A stretch of DNA of 64,000 bases from Nocardia asteroides (GCF_021183625.1 NZ_CP089214.1:3906001-3970000); one strand, 5' to 3'; shown: positions 45,489 to 56,571, numbered from the stretch's first letter. Made by a program: numbers and translations. The notes: a model not told the origin generated them from the letters alone.

Positions 45489-47651
45489 ATGTTCGAGAAA
45501 CTCGGTGGATTCGTCGTCCGCCACGCGCGGCTGGTGCTGATCGCGGGCGTGCTCGCGCTGATCGGCGGGGGGCTGCTCGGCGCGACCGCCTTCGGCAAAC
45601 TGCAATCCGGGGGCCAGACCGATCCCGGCGCCGAGTCGAGCCTGGCCGCGAGCAGGCTCGCCGCGGAGTTCGGGACCGACAGCGACTACGTCTTCCTGGT
45701 CACGGCGGACCGGGGGGTCGACGACCCGGAGGCCGCGGCGGCGGGGCGGGCGCTGGCCGCGCGGCTGGCCGCCGACGACCGGTTGGTGAACGTGGTCTCG
45801 TACTGGGACACCGGCTCGCCCGCCATGCGCGCCGCCGACGGCGGCGCCGCGGTGGTGCTGGCCGGGAACGCCGCCACCGACCCGGCCGAGCAGGACCGCG
45901 CGGCCGCGCGGATCGTGGCCACCTACCAGGCCGACGGGCCACCGGTGCGGGTGCTGGTCGGCGGCGGCTCGGCCGTCTTCCACGCGGTCTCCGAGCAGAT
46001 CGGCTCGGACCTGGCGCTGGCCGAGGCGATCGCGGTGCCGCTCATCCTGATCCTGCTGGTCCTCGCCTACGGCAACGTGGTGGCCGCACTGCTCACCCTC
46101 GTCGTCGGCGGGATCGCCATCCTCGGCACCTTCGCCGAGCTGTCGGTGCTCGGCTCGATCACCGACGTCTCGATCTACGCGGTCAACCTCATCACCGGGC
46201 TCGGGCTCGGGCTCGCCGTCGACTACGGGCTGCTCATGGTGGCGCGGTTCCGGGAGCACCGGGCGGCGGGCCGGAGCCCGGACGAGGCGGTGGTCGGCGC
46301 GGTCGCCACCGCGGGCCGCACCATCGCGTTCAGCGCCGCGACGGTGGTGGCCGCGCTGGCCGCGCTGGTGATCTTCCCGCAGTACTTCCTGCGCTCCTTC
46401 GCCTACGGCGGTATCGGCGTGGTCGCCATCGCCGCGGTGGCGGGCGTCGTGGTGCTGCCCGCGCTGCTCGCGGTGCTCGGCGCGCGGGCGGACGCCTGGA
46501 AGGTGCCCGGCGTGCGCGGCATCCGCGGCGCGGCGGCGCCGTTCTGGCAGCGGGTGGCCGGCTTCGCGCTGCGCCGCCCGGTGCTGGCCGGGCTGCCGGT
46601 GCTCGCGCTGCTCCTGCTGGCGGCCGCGCCGCTGCTCGATGTGCGGTTCGGCACCCCGGACGACCGGGTGCTCCCGGTCAGTACCGAGGTGCGGCAGGTC
46701 GGCGACGCCATGCGCGCGGACTTCGGCGGCGGCGACCTCAACTCGCTCACCGTGGTGACCACCGGCGCGGTCGCCCCCGACGCGCTGGCCGGGTACGCGA
46801 CGGCGCTCTCCGCGGTGCCCGGCGTGACCCAGGTCGACTCCGCCGCGGGCACCTTCGCCGACGGCGCGCTCCGGGCGAGCTCGCCCGCCGACGCCCGCTT
46901 CGCCCGGCCCGATGCCGAGCGGCTGACCGTCCGCACCGAGCTGGACCGGGAGACCCCGCAGGCCCGCGAGCTGGTCGACCTGGTGCGCGCGGTGCCCGGC
47001 CCGGCGGGCAGCACCGCGCTGGTCGGCGGCCAGGTGGCCGAGCTGCGGGACAGCCTCGCCTCGATCGGGTCGCGGCTGCCGTACGCCGTCGGCTGGATCG
47101 TGCTCTCCACCTTCGTGCTGCTCTTCCTCTTCACCGGGAGCGTCGTGCAGCCGCTGCGCGCGCTGCTCTCCAACGCGCTGAGCCTGGCCGCCACGCTCGG
47201 GCTCATGGTCTGGGTGTTCCAGCAGGGGCACTTCGCCGGGCTGCTCGGCTTCACCCCGGCGCCGCTGGACGTCTCGATGCTGCTGCTGCTCTTCTGCATC
47301 ACCTTCGGGCTCTCCATGGACTACGAGGTCTTCGTGATCAGCCGGATCAAGGAGCTGCGCGACGGCGGCGTCGGCGACGAGGAGGCCGTGGTCGAGGGGC
47401 TGGCGCGGACCGGGCGGCTGGTGACCACCGCCGCGGCGCTGATCTCGATCAGCTTCCTCGCCTTCGTGGTGAGCGACGTGCGCTTCATCCAGTTCTTCGG
47501 CCTCGGCGCCGGGCTCGCGATCCTGATCGACGCCACCCTGGTGCGCGGCGTGCTGGTGCCGGTGACCATGCGGCTGCTCGGCGGGGCGGCCTGGTACGCG
47601 CCGCAGCCGCTGCGGCGGGTGCACCGCCGCTTCGGCCTGGCGGAGGCGTGA
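45489..47651 (+). CDS. MMPL-family RND transporter
   Basis: A 720-aa membrane transporter of the MMPL/RND class, about twelve membrane segments in two repeats. The proton-relay motifs are GLGLGLAVDYGLLMVARFREH in the first half and FGLSMDYEVFVISRIKELRDGG in the second half. In this order MMPLs export lipids, siderophores or drugs. The divergent TetR gene suggests induction by a small hydrophobic molecule. It is the drug-export type rather than a mycolate flippase like MmpL3, judging by size and the absence of a C-terminal tail. Confidence 0.93.
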   Translation: MFEKLGGFVVRHARLVLIAGVLALIGGGLLGATAFGKLQSGGQTDPGAESSLAASRLAAEFGTDSDYVFLVTADRGVDDPEAAAAGRALAARLAADDRLVNVVSYWDTGSPAMRAADGGAAVVLAGNAATDPAEQDRAAARIVATYQADGPPVRVLVGGGSAVFHAVSEQIGSDLALAEAIAVPLILILLVLAYGNVVAALLTLVVGGIAILGTFAELSVLGSITDVSIYAVNLITGLGLGLAVDYGLLMVARFREHRAAGRSPDEAVVGAVATAGRTIAFSAATVVAALAALVIFPQYFLRSFAYGGIGVVAIAAVAGVVVLPALLAVLGARADAWKVPGVRGIRGAAAPFWQRVAGFALRRPVLAGLPVLALLLLAAAPLLDVRFGTPDDRVLPVSTEVRQVGDAMRADFGGGDLNSLTVVTTGAVAPDALAGYATALSAVPGVTQVDSAAGTFADGALRASSPADARFARPDAERLTVRTELDRETPQARELVDLVRAVPGPAGSTALVGGQVAELRDSLASIGSRLPYAVGWIVLSTFVLLFLFTGSVVQPLRALLSNALSLAATLGLMVWVFQQGHFAGLLGFTPAPLDVSMLLLLFCITFGLSMDYEVFVISRIKELRDGGVGDEEAVVEGLARTGRLVTTAAALISISFLAFVVSDVRFIQFFGLGAGLAILIDATLVRGVLVPVTMRLLGGAAWYAPQPLRRVHRRFGLAEA

Positions 47652-47678
47652 CGCCGGGTACCAGAAGCTGATCTTGAT

Positions 47679-47722
47679 TTCTGCCCGCATAACCGGATTT
47701 CGGGTCTGTTGTGCGGGCAGAA
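47679..47722 (+). terminator. Stem-loop after the MMPL gene
   Basis: TTCTGCCCGCA (47679-47689) pairs perfectly with TGCGGGCAGAA (47712-47722), 22 bases apart, 28 bp after the transporter stop. The next bases extend the pairing with a bulge. It is probably the transcript end; no U-run. Confidence 0.65.
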
Positions 47723-48420
47723 TCGCGTGGCTACCGGGGTCTATCCGACCCTGGACTGCTGAATCAAGGGCTGTGGCGGGCTGACGCGGCAGTGGCCGCT
47801 AACTGCTGGCGATCGTGATGCTGTCCAGCGGGCCCGGAGCTTCATAGGATGTCCACCCCGGCGGCCGTCAATCGTTCGCGTTGCCGACGGTTCATATCGT
47901 TTCCGCAGGTAGCGGTGTAGGTGAGGCGAAGATCACACCGCGAATTCGGGTTGCGGTATCGGTGCTCGGGAGCCCTTCCCGAGGGGGTTTTCGGGGCTCT
48001 TTCACGGCCGGTGAAAATCGCGGTCGTACAAATGCAAGTACATCTGTATGAACCGCCACGGACGCGGCATGTGGTGAATTGCATCCGGAACCAACTTCAG
48101 GTTTTTTTCTGCTTGTCCAACCGGTGGCTATCTGCGTGAACTTCCGGAAAACCCCTGGTGAAACTGGGTGTCATGGAAACATTCCGATTCCTTCGGTCCT
48201 GGTCCGCAAACGGCCGCGGAGCGCCCCCGGAAGTCGGGGCGCGTGCTCCGCGGGGCTCGGTGCCCGGGGGCGGAAAAGGGGGTTCCGATGGCCGTCCGGC
48301 GCGGCCGCGAATGTGCGGAAACGGGTCGGCCGAAGGGGTTGCCGAGGGGCTGCCGCACCCCCGCTGACCTCGCAGGAGAGGGTTGCGTCCCGATAACGAC
48401 TGTGTAGAGTTGTCGGTAAC

Positions 48421-48457
48421 GCTGGCCGCAGTTGAGCGGCGACTCGCTGCGGCCAGC
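48421..48457. repeat. 11-bp inverted repeat before the SpoIIM gene
   Basis: GCTGGCCGCAG (48421-48431) and its exact complement (48447-48457) with a 15-base loop. It lies on the 3' side of the convergent minus-strand cluster and may terminate its transcript. Confidence 0.55.
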
Positions 48458-48659
48458 GGAACTCAATGGGGGAGTAGGGAATTCATCCCGGCAGGAGCCT
48501 CGGTGCAGGCCGCTTTCCGGCCCCGTGGTAGCCCTCCCCGAACCTCCGCTCCGCAGCCCGTTCACCGGTGTGGCTGCTCGGAGTTGGCTGGAGTTGCGGT
48601 ATTCGGTTCGCGGGATGATGTCGCGAGGTGTGCCGGATGCTGATTCGGAAACGAGTTCC

Positions 48660-49628
48660 TCAGCGCGCGAGCGCTTTCTGGTCGGCCGCTGCCGCCGCCC
48701 TGCGGCCGGGGCCGAAGACGTAGGCGAGGAAGGCGAGCTCGGCGGCGAGCCCCACCCCGATCCGGATCGGGGTCGGCCAGCCGCTCGGCGTCACGAACCC
48801 CTCCAGCAGGCCGGAGACGAGCAGCACGAACACCAGCCCGAGCGCGATCGTCGCGGTGGCCCTTCCCTGCCTCGCTGCGGCCTCGATCCGGCTCAGCCCG
48901 CCCGGGTCGATGATCGTCCAGCCCAGCTTCAGCCCGGCGCCGCCCGCCACGAAGACCGCGGTCAGCTCGAGCATGCCGTGCGGCAGGATGAAGCCGAAGA
49001 AGGCGTCCAGCCTGCCCGCGTCGGCCATCAGCCCGGCGCTCACCCCCACGTTCACCGCGTTCATCACCAGCACGTAGACCGCGGGCAGGATGAGCGCGCC
49101 GGTGAAGAGCGCGACCGCGGCCACCAGGGCGTTGTTGGTCCATACCTGGGCCGCGAAGGCGTCGTTCGGGTGCTCGGAGTAGTACGACTCGAAGGCGCCG
49201 CCCGCCGCGGTGAGCTGCGAGGTGTCCGCGGGCAGGCCGAGCGCCGAGCGGGCGGAGCCCGACCCGGCCACCCAGCCGGCCACGCCCGTGGCGACGGCGA
49301 GGAAGAGCAGCGTCACCGTGGTCCACCACGGCCACGCGCGGTAGACCGCGGCCGGGAAGCGGTGCGTGCAGAAGCGGCCGACCTGCGACCAGTTGTCCGA
49401 GCGGGTGCGCAGCACCCGGACCCGGGCCCTGGTCAGCACCGCGCTCAGCCCGGCGACCAGCTCGGGGTCGGGGCTGTGCTGCTGCAGCCGGGCCAGCTGC
49501 TGCGAGGTGAGGCGGTAGCGGGCGAGCAGCTCGTCCACCTCCTGGCCGGTCAGGCGGCGTTTGGTGGCCAGCTCGTCGAGCCGGGCCCAGGACCGGCGAT
49601 GGGTGTAGCCGTACGCGTCGACGTCCAT
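48660..49628 (-). CDS. SpoIIM/DUF95-family membrane protein
   Basis: A 322-aa membrane protein resembling stage II sporulation protein M, equivalent to the protein next to the RDD gene in M. tuberculosis (Rv3694c). It starts MDVDAYGYTHRRSWARLDELA; membrane segments begin near residue 100. The signature is WTNNALVAAVALFTGALILPAVYVLVMNAVNVG and GFILPHGMLELTAVFVAGGAGLKLG. The role in non-sporulating actinobacteria is unknown. ATG 49628 is preferred over an upstream start at 49658. Divergent from the RDD gene. Confidence 0.87.
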   Translation of the reverse strand: MDVDAYGYTHRRSWARLDELATKRRLTGQEVDELLARYRLTSQQLARLQQHSPDPELVAGLSAVLTRARVRVLRTRSDNWSQVGRFCTHRFPAAVYRAWPWWTTVTLLFLAVATGVAGWVAGSGSARSALGLPADTSQLTAAGGAFESYYSEHPNDAFAAQVWTNNALVAAVALFTGALILPAVYVLVMNAVNVGVSAGLMADAGRLDAFFGFILPHGMLELTAVFVAGGAGLKLGWTIIDPGGLSRIEAAARQGRATATIALGLVFVLLVSGLLEGFVTPSGWPTPIRIGVGLAAELAFLAYVFGPGRRAAAAADQKALAR

Positions 49629-49672
49629 TCGGTTGCCTCCCACTCCCGCCGGTAGCAAGAATGCTAGGCGAC

Positions 49673-50608
49673 ATGGCTGCCTTCACCACGGGCGAAGCGG
49701 TCGCGCTCGAACTGCCGATCGCCCGCATCCCCACTCGCGCCACCGCGTTCCTCATCGACGTGGTGCTCCAAATCGTGCTCGCACTCATCGCGGCGGGCGG
49801 GCTGCTGGTGCTCGGCACCAGGTACGACCTGGACTCCGCCTGGTTCGAGGCACTCGTCGTCGTGCTGATCGTCGCCGTGCTGATCGGCTACCCGGTGCTC
49901 TGGGAGACGCTGACCACCGGCCGCACCCCCGGCAAGTTCGTGCTCGGGCTGCGGGTGGTGCGGGCCGACGGCGGGCCGGTCGACCTGCGGCACACGCTGA
50001 CCCGCGGGCTGGCAGGGGCCATCGTCGACTTCTGGCTGCTCGGGGTATTCGGGGCGGTCGCGGTGGTGACCTCGCTCTGCTCGCCGAACGCGCGGCGGGT
50101 CGGGGACGTGCTCGCGGGCACCGTCGTCGTGCACGGGCAGCGGCGGTTGCCGCTGCCCGCGCTCGCGGTGCCGCCACCCTGGTTGGCCGGGTGGGTCGCG
50201 CGCACCGACCCGACCGCGCTGCCGGACGATCTGGCGCTCTCGGTGCGCCGCTACCTCACCAGGCTGCCCGACCTCACCCCCGCCGCGGCGCACGAACTCG
50301 GGGTCGCGCTGGTGCGCGCGGTCTGCGCGGCGCTCGGCGTCCCCGCGCCGGGGGAGCTTCCGCCGGTGCAGATCCTCGGCGCCGTCGTCGCCGAGCGGCA
50401 GCGCAGGGCCCTGCCCGGTCTGCGCGGGCCGGTGCTGGTTCCGGGGGCGGGCAACGGTTTCGGGCCCGCGGTGCCCCAGCCCCTCGCCGCACCGGGCGTG
50501 GCGACCGGCGGGCCGTCGCCGTGGAGTGCGCACGCACCGCTGCCGGATAGTTCGGCCGCCGGGAGCCCGCAGGACGGGAACGGCTTTCTTCCGCCGCCGG
50601 TGGGCTGA
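49673..50608 (+). CDS. RDD-family membrane protein
   Basis: A 311-aa protein with an N-terminal RDD domain: IPTRATAFLIDVVLQIVLAL gives the Arg-Asp signature, and ETLTTGRTPGKFVLGLRVVRADGG is the conserved cytoplasmic loop. About three membrane segments lie before residue 145; the remaining half is a soluble, Pro/Ala-rich region. ATG 49673 is used; an in-frame ATG at 49661 is close. Function unknown. It faces the SpoIIM gene and converges on the DUF58 gene three bases away. Confidence 0.88.
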   Translation: MAAFTTGEAVALELPIARIPTRATAFLIDVVLQIVLALIAAGGLLVLGTRYDLDSAWFEALVVVLIVAVLIGYPVLWETLTTGRTPGKFVLGLRVVRADGGPVDLRHTLTRGLAGAIVDFWLLGVFGAVAVVTSLCSPNARRVGDVLAGTVVVHGQRRLPLPALAVPPPWLAGWVARTDPTALPDDLALSVRRYLTRLPDLTPAAAHELGVALVRAVCAALGVPAPGELPPVQILGAVVAERQRRALPGLRGPVLVPGAGNGFGPAVPQPLAAPGVATGGPSPWSAHAPLPDSSAAGSPQDGNGFLPPPVG

Positions 50609-50611
50609 GCC

Positions 50612-51901
50612 CTACAGCGTCCCGGACCGCTTGAGTTCCAGGTACTCGTCGGCGAGCGCCTCCGGAAGGCGCTCCGGCCCGGCCGCGACGACGGCATAAC
50701 CACCGCGCCGCAGCGCCTCGGCGACGACGGCGCGCTCCGCCAGCACCTGCTCGGCGGCGGCCGCCGTGTACGGATCGGCGCCGCGCCCGGCGACCGCGGC
50801 GGCGATCTCCGGATCGGTCACCGAGACCAGCAGCACCCGGTGCCTGCGGGCGAGCACCGGGAGCACCGGGAGCAGGTTCTCCCGGACGGCGGCGCCGTCC
50901 AGCGCGGTGAACAGCACCATCAGGCTGCGCCGCCTGCTGCGCCGGATGGCCGCGCGCACCAGCCCGGCGCAGTCGGTCTCCACCAGCGCCGGGGTGATTC
51001 CCGCGGTGGCGTGCAGCAACCGCTGCTGCAGCTTGTTCCCGGTGACCCCGCGCACCTCGGCGCGCACCTCGCGGTCGAAGGCGAGCAGGTCGACGGTGTC
51101 GCCCGCCGCCGCGGCCAGCCCGCCGAGCAGCAGCGCCGCCTCGATGGCGGCGTCCAGCCGCGTCCCGTCGCCGACCCGCCCCGCGGCCTGCCGCCCGGTG
51201 TCCATGAGCAGCACCACGTGCCGGTTGCGCTCCGGCCGCCAGGTGCGGACGAGCACGTCGGTGGCGCGGGCGGTGGCGCGCCAGTCGATGGCGCGCACGT
51301 CGTCGCCTGCCACGTACTCCCGGAAGGAGTCGAACTCGGTCCCCTGACCGCGCATGTTCGCGACATTGCGGCCCTCCAGGTGCTGTAGCCGCTTGACCGC
51401 CGAGCGCAGCAGCTTCTCCGCGCGGAAGGCGGGCAGCGCCCGCACCCGCGCCGCGGCCTCGTAGCGGAACTGCCTGCCCGCGAGGCCGAGCGGGCCGCGC
51501 AGCCGCACCGTGACCGGCCCGGCGGTGCGATCGCCGCGGTAGGTGGGGGTGAGCGTGGTGTGCAGCCGGGTGGTGGTGCCCGCGGGCAGGTCGAGCGGGT
51601 GCTCGCGGCCCGCGGCGCGCGCGCTGTCCGGCCAGTCGTCCCAGAGCGTGCCGCGCGCCGCGCGACCGCCGGTATTGGTGACGACGAGCTCGACGCTCGC
51701 CTCGCGGCCGAGCCGGACCGTGGTGATCGGCGCCCGGCGCAGCGTCAGCTCGTCCCGCCGCGGCAGCCCGAGCACGTCGACCAGCACCGCGAAGGCCAGC
51801 GCCGCGGTGGCGCCTGCGACGCCGACCCAGGAGGGAAACACCAGCGCGACGAGCAGCCCGAGCACCGCCGCCGCGGCCGCCGTCCGGCCGGTGACGACCA
51901 T
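50612..51901 (-). CDS. DUF58 domain protein (vWA-like)
   Basis: A 429-aa protein with two N-terminal membrane segments and the DUF58 signature FDSFREYVAGDDVRAIDWRATART-like text near residue 194, followed by the vWA-type fold (VVLLMDTGRQAAGRVG, then LDAAIEAALLLGGLAAAAGDTVDLLAFD). DUF58 proteins partner MoxR AAA+ ATPases, and here moxR is directly upstream. The pair probably acts as an envelope-associated chaperone; no substrate is known. Confidence 0.9.
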   Translation of the reverse strand: MVVTGRTAAAAAVLGLLVALVFPSWVGVAGATAALAFAVLVDVLGLPRRDELTLRRAPITTVRLGREASVELVVTNTGGRAARGTLWDDWPDSARAAGREHPLDLPAGTTTRLHTTLTPTYRGDRTAGPVTVRLRGPLGLAGRQFRYEAAARVRALPAFRAEKLLRSAVKRLQHLEGRNVANMRGQGTEFDSFREYVAGDDVRAIDWRATARATDVLVRTWRPERNRHVVLLMDTGRQAAGRVGDGTRLDAAIEAALLLGGLAAAAGDTVDLLAFDREVRAEVRGVTGNKLQQRLLHATAGITPALVETDCAGLVRAAIRRSRRRSLMVLFTALDGAAVRENLLPVLPVLARRHRVLLVSVTDPEIAAAVAGRGADPYTAAAAEQVLAERAVVAEALRRGGYAVVAAGPERLPEALADEYLELKRSGTL

Positions 51902-51905
51902 CGGG

Positions 51906-52885
<980 letters not shown>

Positions 52886-52889
<4 letters not shown>

Positions 52890-53935
52890 CCGACCTCCGC
52901 TTCGATCAGATCAAGGTGGGTGGCGACGTGGTCGATGGTCGGTGCGTCCGGCACCGGGCCGTAGAGCACGCCGTACAGCAGCGCGGGCTCGACGCGCAGC
53001 CGGGTGGCGAGCACCGCGACCACCCGCTCCGGCCCGTCCTCGGGGTGCAGCCCGAGCCGCGGCCGGACCCGGCGCAGGGTGGCGCGGCGCAGCGTGGCCG
53101 CGATGTGCTCGTGGTCGCCGGAGCGGCGGTACAGCGCGGCCTGCCCGGCGAGCAGCTCGTTGGCCCGCACCTCGATCGGGCGCGGCTCGCCGACCAGCGC
53201 GCCGCGCCGCCGCGCCCGCCACCAGACCAGTACCGCGGCGGCGATGAGCAGCTGCAGCCCGCCGAAGGCGAGCGGGGCGGGGAGGCGGCTGAAGATCGAG
53301 TCCGAGCCGGGGCCGAAGCCGGGGAAGTCGATATCGTCCGGGTAGTCGGTGGGCGGCGGCGGTAGCTCGGGCGGCGGTTGCTGCGGCGGGATCATCGGGG
53401 CGCTGCACGCCTGGAGCAGGGCGTAGAGCAGGAAGCCGATGGCGATCGCGGCGGCGAGCATGCCCCAGAAGCGCGGGTTGCGCAGCAGCCGCGGCAGTTC
53501 CGGGCGGGCGCGGCGGCGTTTGCGTCCGTGGCTCTCGACCTCGGGGCGCTCCGCCGGCTCCGGGGCCGGTGGCGGTGCGCCCGCGGAGTAGCGGTCGGCG
53601 TACTCGAGCCGGCGGTACTCGTCCTCGGTGGCGTGCCTGCCGCCGTAGACGACCTCGTCGAACGAGCCCGCCGCCGGGTGCAGCGGGGTCGCGGACTCCA
53701 GCGGGAGCGTGGTGGAGGCGTCGTCCGCGGTCTCCTGCGCGGTGCGCGAGCGGCGGACCTCCAGCGTGCCGTTCTGCTCCAGGCCGCGCAGTACCGCGCG
53801 GAAGCGCTCGCGCAGCGCGGTGTCGTAGTCGCGGCGGGCCGCCGCCGCCTCCGACGCGGCCCGGTGCTCGGCCGCTGGGCCGAGCCGGGGAGTGGCGGGC
53901 GTCTCGGGGCCGCGTTTGCTCAGGTCGGGGCTCAC
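52886..53935 (-). CDS. DUF4129-containing membrane protein, DUF4350-like C-terminus
   Basis: A 349-aa protein that appears to join two families. Residues about 35-120 resemble DUF4129 (RRDYDTALRERFRAVLRGLEQNG, then FDEVVYGGRHATEDEYRRL). After a membrane helix (about 155-175) and a Pro/Asp/Phe-rich linker comes a second helix and a tail (LVGEPRPIEVRANELLAGQA, LYRRSGDHEHIAATLRRATL) like the end of DUF4350 proteins. The large extracytoplasmic part of DUF4350 is missing. GTG 53935 overlaps the upstream stop. Confidence 0.7.
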
Positions 53936-54795
53936 CGGGCGCCGCCGGTGACGACGATGTCCAGCCCCTCGCGGCGGCAGCGCCGGTCGACGTAGCAGAC
54001 GACCCGGCCCGCGGCGTCGATCAGCTCGCCGATCGCGGCGATCAGCAGCACACCGCCGGTGATCAGCAGGATCACCGCCCAGCGGCGCGTGCCGGTGTAG
54101 TCGGAGAGGTAGAGCGGGATGGCGAGCAGCGGAACCGCGAGCACGGTGAGCAGCAGCATCCGGCAGATCCAGAGCCAGGCCAGCGACCAGCTCGCGCGGT
54201 CGGCGAGCAGCCGGGAGCGGGCGACGGCCGCTCCGTACGGCAGCCGCTCCCCGAGCAGCAGCGGGATCACCAGGTAGTACCGCGCCCGCAGGTAGGCGAG
54301 CCACAGCACGCCCGCCCCCCCGGTCAGCGGCAGCACGAACCCGCCGATCAGCACACCGACGCCGGTGAACCAGAGCTGGTAGCGCAGCAGCCCGCCGAGG
54401 CGGGGGCGCAGCGCCGCCAGCGCGGCGATCGGGCCCGGCTTGTCCCCGCGCAGCGTCGCCAGCCCGAGCGCGACGGTGCAGCCCCGGATCAGGAAGCGCA
54501 GCAGCAGGATCGCGAGCGCGCTGCCGAGCACGGCTCCCCACGCGATCCCGGCATCCGACCCGCCACTCAGTTCGGAGAACAGCGCCGTGATCCCGAAGAC
54601 CAGCGCCTCGGCCAGCGCGACCCCGGCGCCGGTGAGTACCGCGAGCGCGACGACGCATCCCTGGAGCAGCGCGAACGGCTCGTCCAGCTGTTCGCGGAAG
54701 GTGAGCGGGCGCACCGGGACCGTCGTGCCGGGGGAGCCCGGTACCGGATCACCTCCCACCCCGACGGCACCGGCCGGGGCAGCGGCAGGTAGCAC
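53932..54795 (-). CDS. Multi-spanning membrane protein of the MoxR cluster
   Basis: A 287-aa hydrophobic protein with about six membrane segments, beginning at about residue 45 (LLQGCVVALAVLTGAGVALAEAL). It corresponds by position and general sequence to the first membrane protein of the mycobacterial Rv3689-Rv3695 cluster. No domain of known function is visible. The C-terminal ending VCYVDRRCRREGLDIVV lies in the cytoplasm. It is the first gene of this operon, with the DUF4129 gene overlapping its stop. Confidence 0.75.
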   Translation of the reverse strand: MLPAAAPAGAVGVGGDPVPGSPGTTVPVRPLTFREQLDEPFALLQGCVVALAVLTGAGVALAEALVFGITALFSELSGGSDAGIAWGAVLGSALAILLLRFLIRGCTVALGLATLRGDKPGPIAALAALRPRLGGLLRYQLWFTGVGVLIGGFVLPLTGGAGVLWLAYLRARYYLVIPLLLGERLPYGAAVARSRLLADRASWSLAWLWICRMLLLTVLAVPLLAIPLYLSDYTGTRRWAVILLITGGVLLIAAIGELIDAAGRVVCYVDRRCRREGLDIVVTGGAR

Positions 54796-54804
54796 GCGGC
54801 GAGT

Positions 54805-56391
54805 CTAACCGGACGGACGGGCCAGCCGCGTCGGCTCCGGACGCCCGCGCAGCGTCACCGATTCGCCGAGTTCCCAGTGCGCGGCCTCGGCCGGGTCGGC
54901 GGCGCGCACCGTGCTCGCCGAGCTGAGGACGAGCAGCGGCTCGCGCTTGGCGAGTTCGCAGAGCCGGGCCGCCTGGTTCACCGCGTCGCCGATCACGGTG
55001 AACTCGTAGCGCTGCCGCGCGCCGACATTGCCCGCGACCACCCGCCCGGCCGCGACCCCGATGGCCGCGGTGAAATCGCTCGCGCCGACCAGCCTTTCGC
55101 GGATGGCGCGGGCGCAGGCCAGCGCCGACCCCGCCGCGTCGGCGAGCGGCGCCGGGGTGCCGAAGACCGCGAGCGCGGCATCGCCCTCGAACTTGTTCAG
55201 CAGCCCGCCGTGGCGCTCCACCTCGGCCACCACCACGTCGAAGAAGCGGTTCAGGATGGCGACGATCTCCGGCGCCGGCCTGCTCGCGGCCATCGCGGTG
55301 GAGCCGACGATGTCGATGAAGAGCGTGGCGGCGTCGGTCTCCATGCCGCCGAGCACCGGGTCGCGCTCCAGCGCGGCGGCGGCGACGTCGCGGCCGACGT
55401 GCCTGCCGAACAGGTCCCTGAGCTGCTCGCGCTCGCGCAGCCCGGCGACCATGCGGTTGAAGCCGCTCTGCAGCTCGCCGAGCTCGGTGCCGTCGTAGAC
55501 GACGACGGCGGCGTCCAGGCTGCCGTCCTCGACCAGCCGCAACGCGCGGCGCACGCCGTTGATCGGCGCGACCGTGGCGGAGAGCGTCTGCGCCAGCAGC
55601 ACCAGGCCGAAGACCAGGGTGGCGCCGCCGAACGAGAGCACACAGACCGCGAGCCGGGCCGCGCTGACGTCGTCCCTGGCCAGCGCCAGGATCGCGACCA
55701 CCATGGTGCCCGCGACCGGGACACCGGAGCCGAGCATCCAGACCAGCAGGGTGCGGCCGAAGACGCCGATGCCGCGCCTGCTGCGGGTCGGCGCCGCGTC
55801 GAGCACCCGCGCGGTCACCGGCCGCAACGCGAATTCGATCAGCAGGTAGCTGTTCGCGCACACCACGATCGCGCTGAACGCGATGCCGAGCGCGACCTTG
55901 GGGATGAAGCGCGGATCGGCCAGCCCGGCGAGCACGGTGAGCAGCGTGACCCCGCCCAGCCAGAGCGCCGCCTGGTAGAGCACGAGCGTGCGCGGCACCC
56001 GGCCCGCGGCGATCTGCTCGGCCTCGGTCGGCACGTGGTCCGGGTCGATGGCCCAGCGCAGCGCGCGCAGCCCGCCGGTGGTGCCCCACCAGACCCCGAT
56101 CAGAATCGCGACCAGTGCGTAGACCGGGGCCGCGATCACGCTCAGCAGCAGCTCGCCGGTGAAGACCGACGGACCGGGCAGCACGAAGCCGATCAGCGCG
56201 ATGGAGACGACGACGCCGACGAAGTTCGCCAGCACGATGGAGACGGTGAGCAGCCCCTGGATCCGGAGCCGGCGCAGCCCGGCAGGCTCCTCGACGGTGC
56301 CGAGCAGCGGCGAGCCCCACGGCGCGCCGACCACCGTCGGCGCGGCGGGGGCAGGCTGCACCGCGGCGTCAGTCTCGGGCATATCGGTCAC
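54805..56391 (-). CDS. Membrane class III adenylate cyclase with HAMP domain
   Basis: A 528-aa adenylate cyclase of the Rv3645 type: six membrane segments (residues about 45-275), a HAMP domain (about 270-325) and the cyclase domain. Catalytic residues: metal Asp360 (FIDIVGST) and Asp404 (FEGDA), base-selecting Lys400 with Thr465 in the second base-selecting place, Asn472 and Arg476 (GDAVNQAARL). All are present, so it should make cAMP. Start is GTG 56391, with ATG 56382 possible. It lies only nine bases from the membrane-protein gene. Confidence 0.93.
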   Translation of the reverse strand: MTDMPETDAAVQPAPAAPTVVGAPWGSPLLGTVEEPAGLRRLRIQGLLTVSIVLANFVGVVVSIALIGFVLPGPSVFTGELLLSVIAAPVYALVAILIGVWWGTTGGLRALRWAIDPDHVPTEAEQIAAGRVPRTLVLYQAALWLGGVTLLTVLAGLADPRFIPKVALGIAFSAIVVCANSYLLIEFALRPVTARVLDAAPTRSRRGIGVFGRTLLVWMLGSGVPVAGTMVVAILALARDDVSAARLAVCVLSFGGATLVFGLVLLAQTLSATVAPINGVRRALRLVEDGSLDAAVVVYDGTELGELQSGFNRMVAGLREREQLRDLFGRHVGRDVAAAALERDPVLGGMETDAATLFIDIVGSTAMAASRPAPEIVAILNRFFDVVVAEVERHGGLLNKFEGDAALAVFGTPAPLADAAGSALACARAIRERLVGASDFTAAIGVAAGRVVAGNVGARQRYEFTVIGDAVNQAARLCELAKREPLLVLSSASTVRAADPAEAAHWELGESVTLRGRPEPTRLARPSG

Positions 56392-56571
56392 CGAAGGTCA
56401 TGGACGCAGCCTAGAGACCGGGGTAGCGCCCGGCTCGGGCTTGTCCGCCTGGCGGCGGGAGGGGTCGGTCGATGCGCGGGGGCGGTGGCGTCGCCGGGGC
56501 GCCGGCCGATCGACCGTTTCGCCGGGGCGCCGGCATCGGGCTCGGTCCGAGCCCGGGCGGGAGCGCCGGGT

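Larger units (their letters stand above)
47652..48659. other. 1-kb gap without a supported gene
   Basis: No convincing gene on either strand over 1 kb; frames present are short and lack recognisable domains. Parts (47840-48180) are clearly less GC-rich than the neighbours. Two strong inverted repeats are described separately. A decayed gene is possible: a minus-strand frame ends MNRRQRERLTAAGVDIL near 47842, but I cannot name it. Confidence 0.55.

Noticed and set aside
47842..48084. An 80-codon minus-strand frame after the MMPL gene.
   Set aside because: Cys- and Arg-rich with no ribosome-binding site or recognisable domain; probably chance or a remnant.
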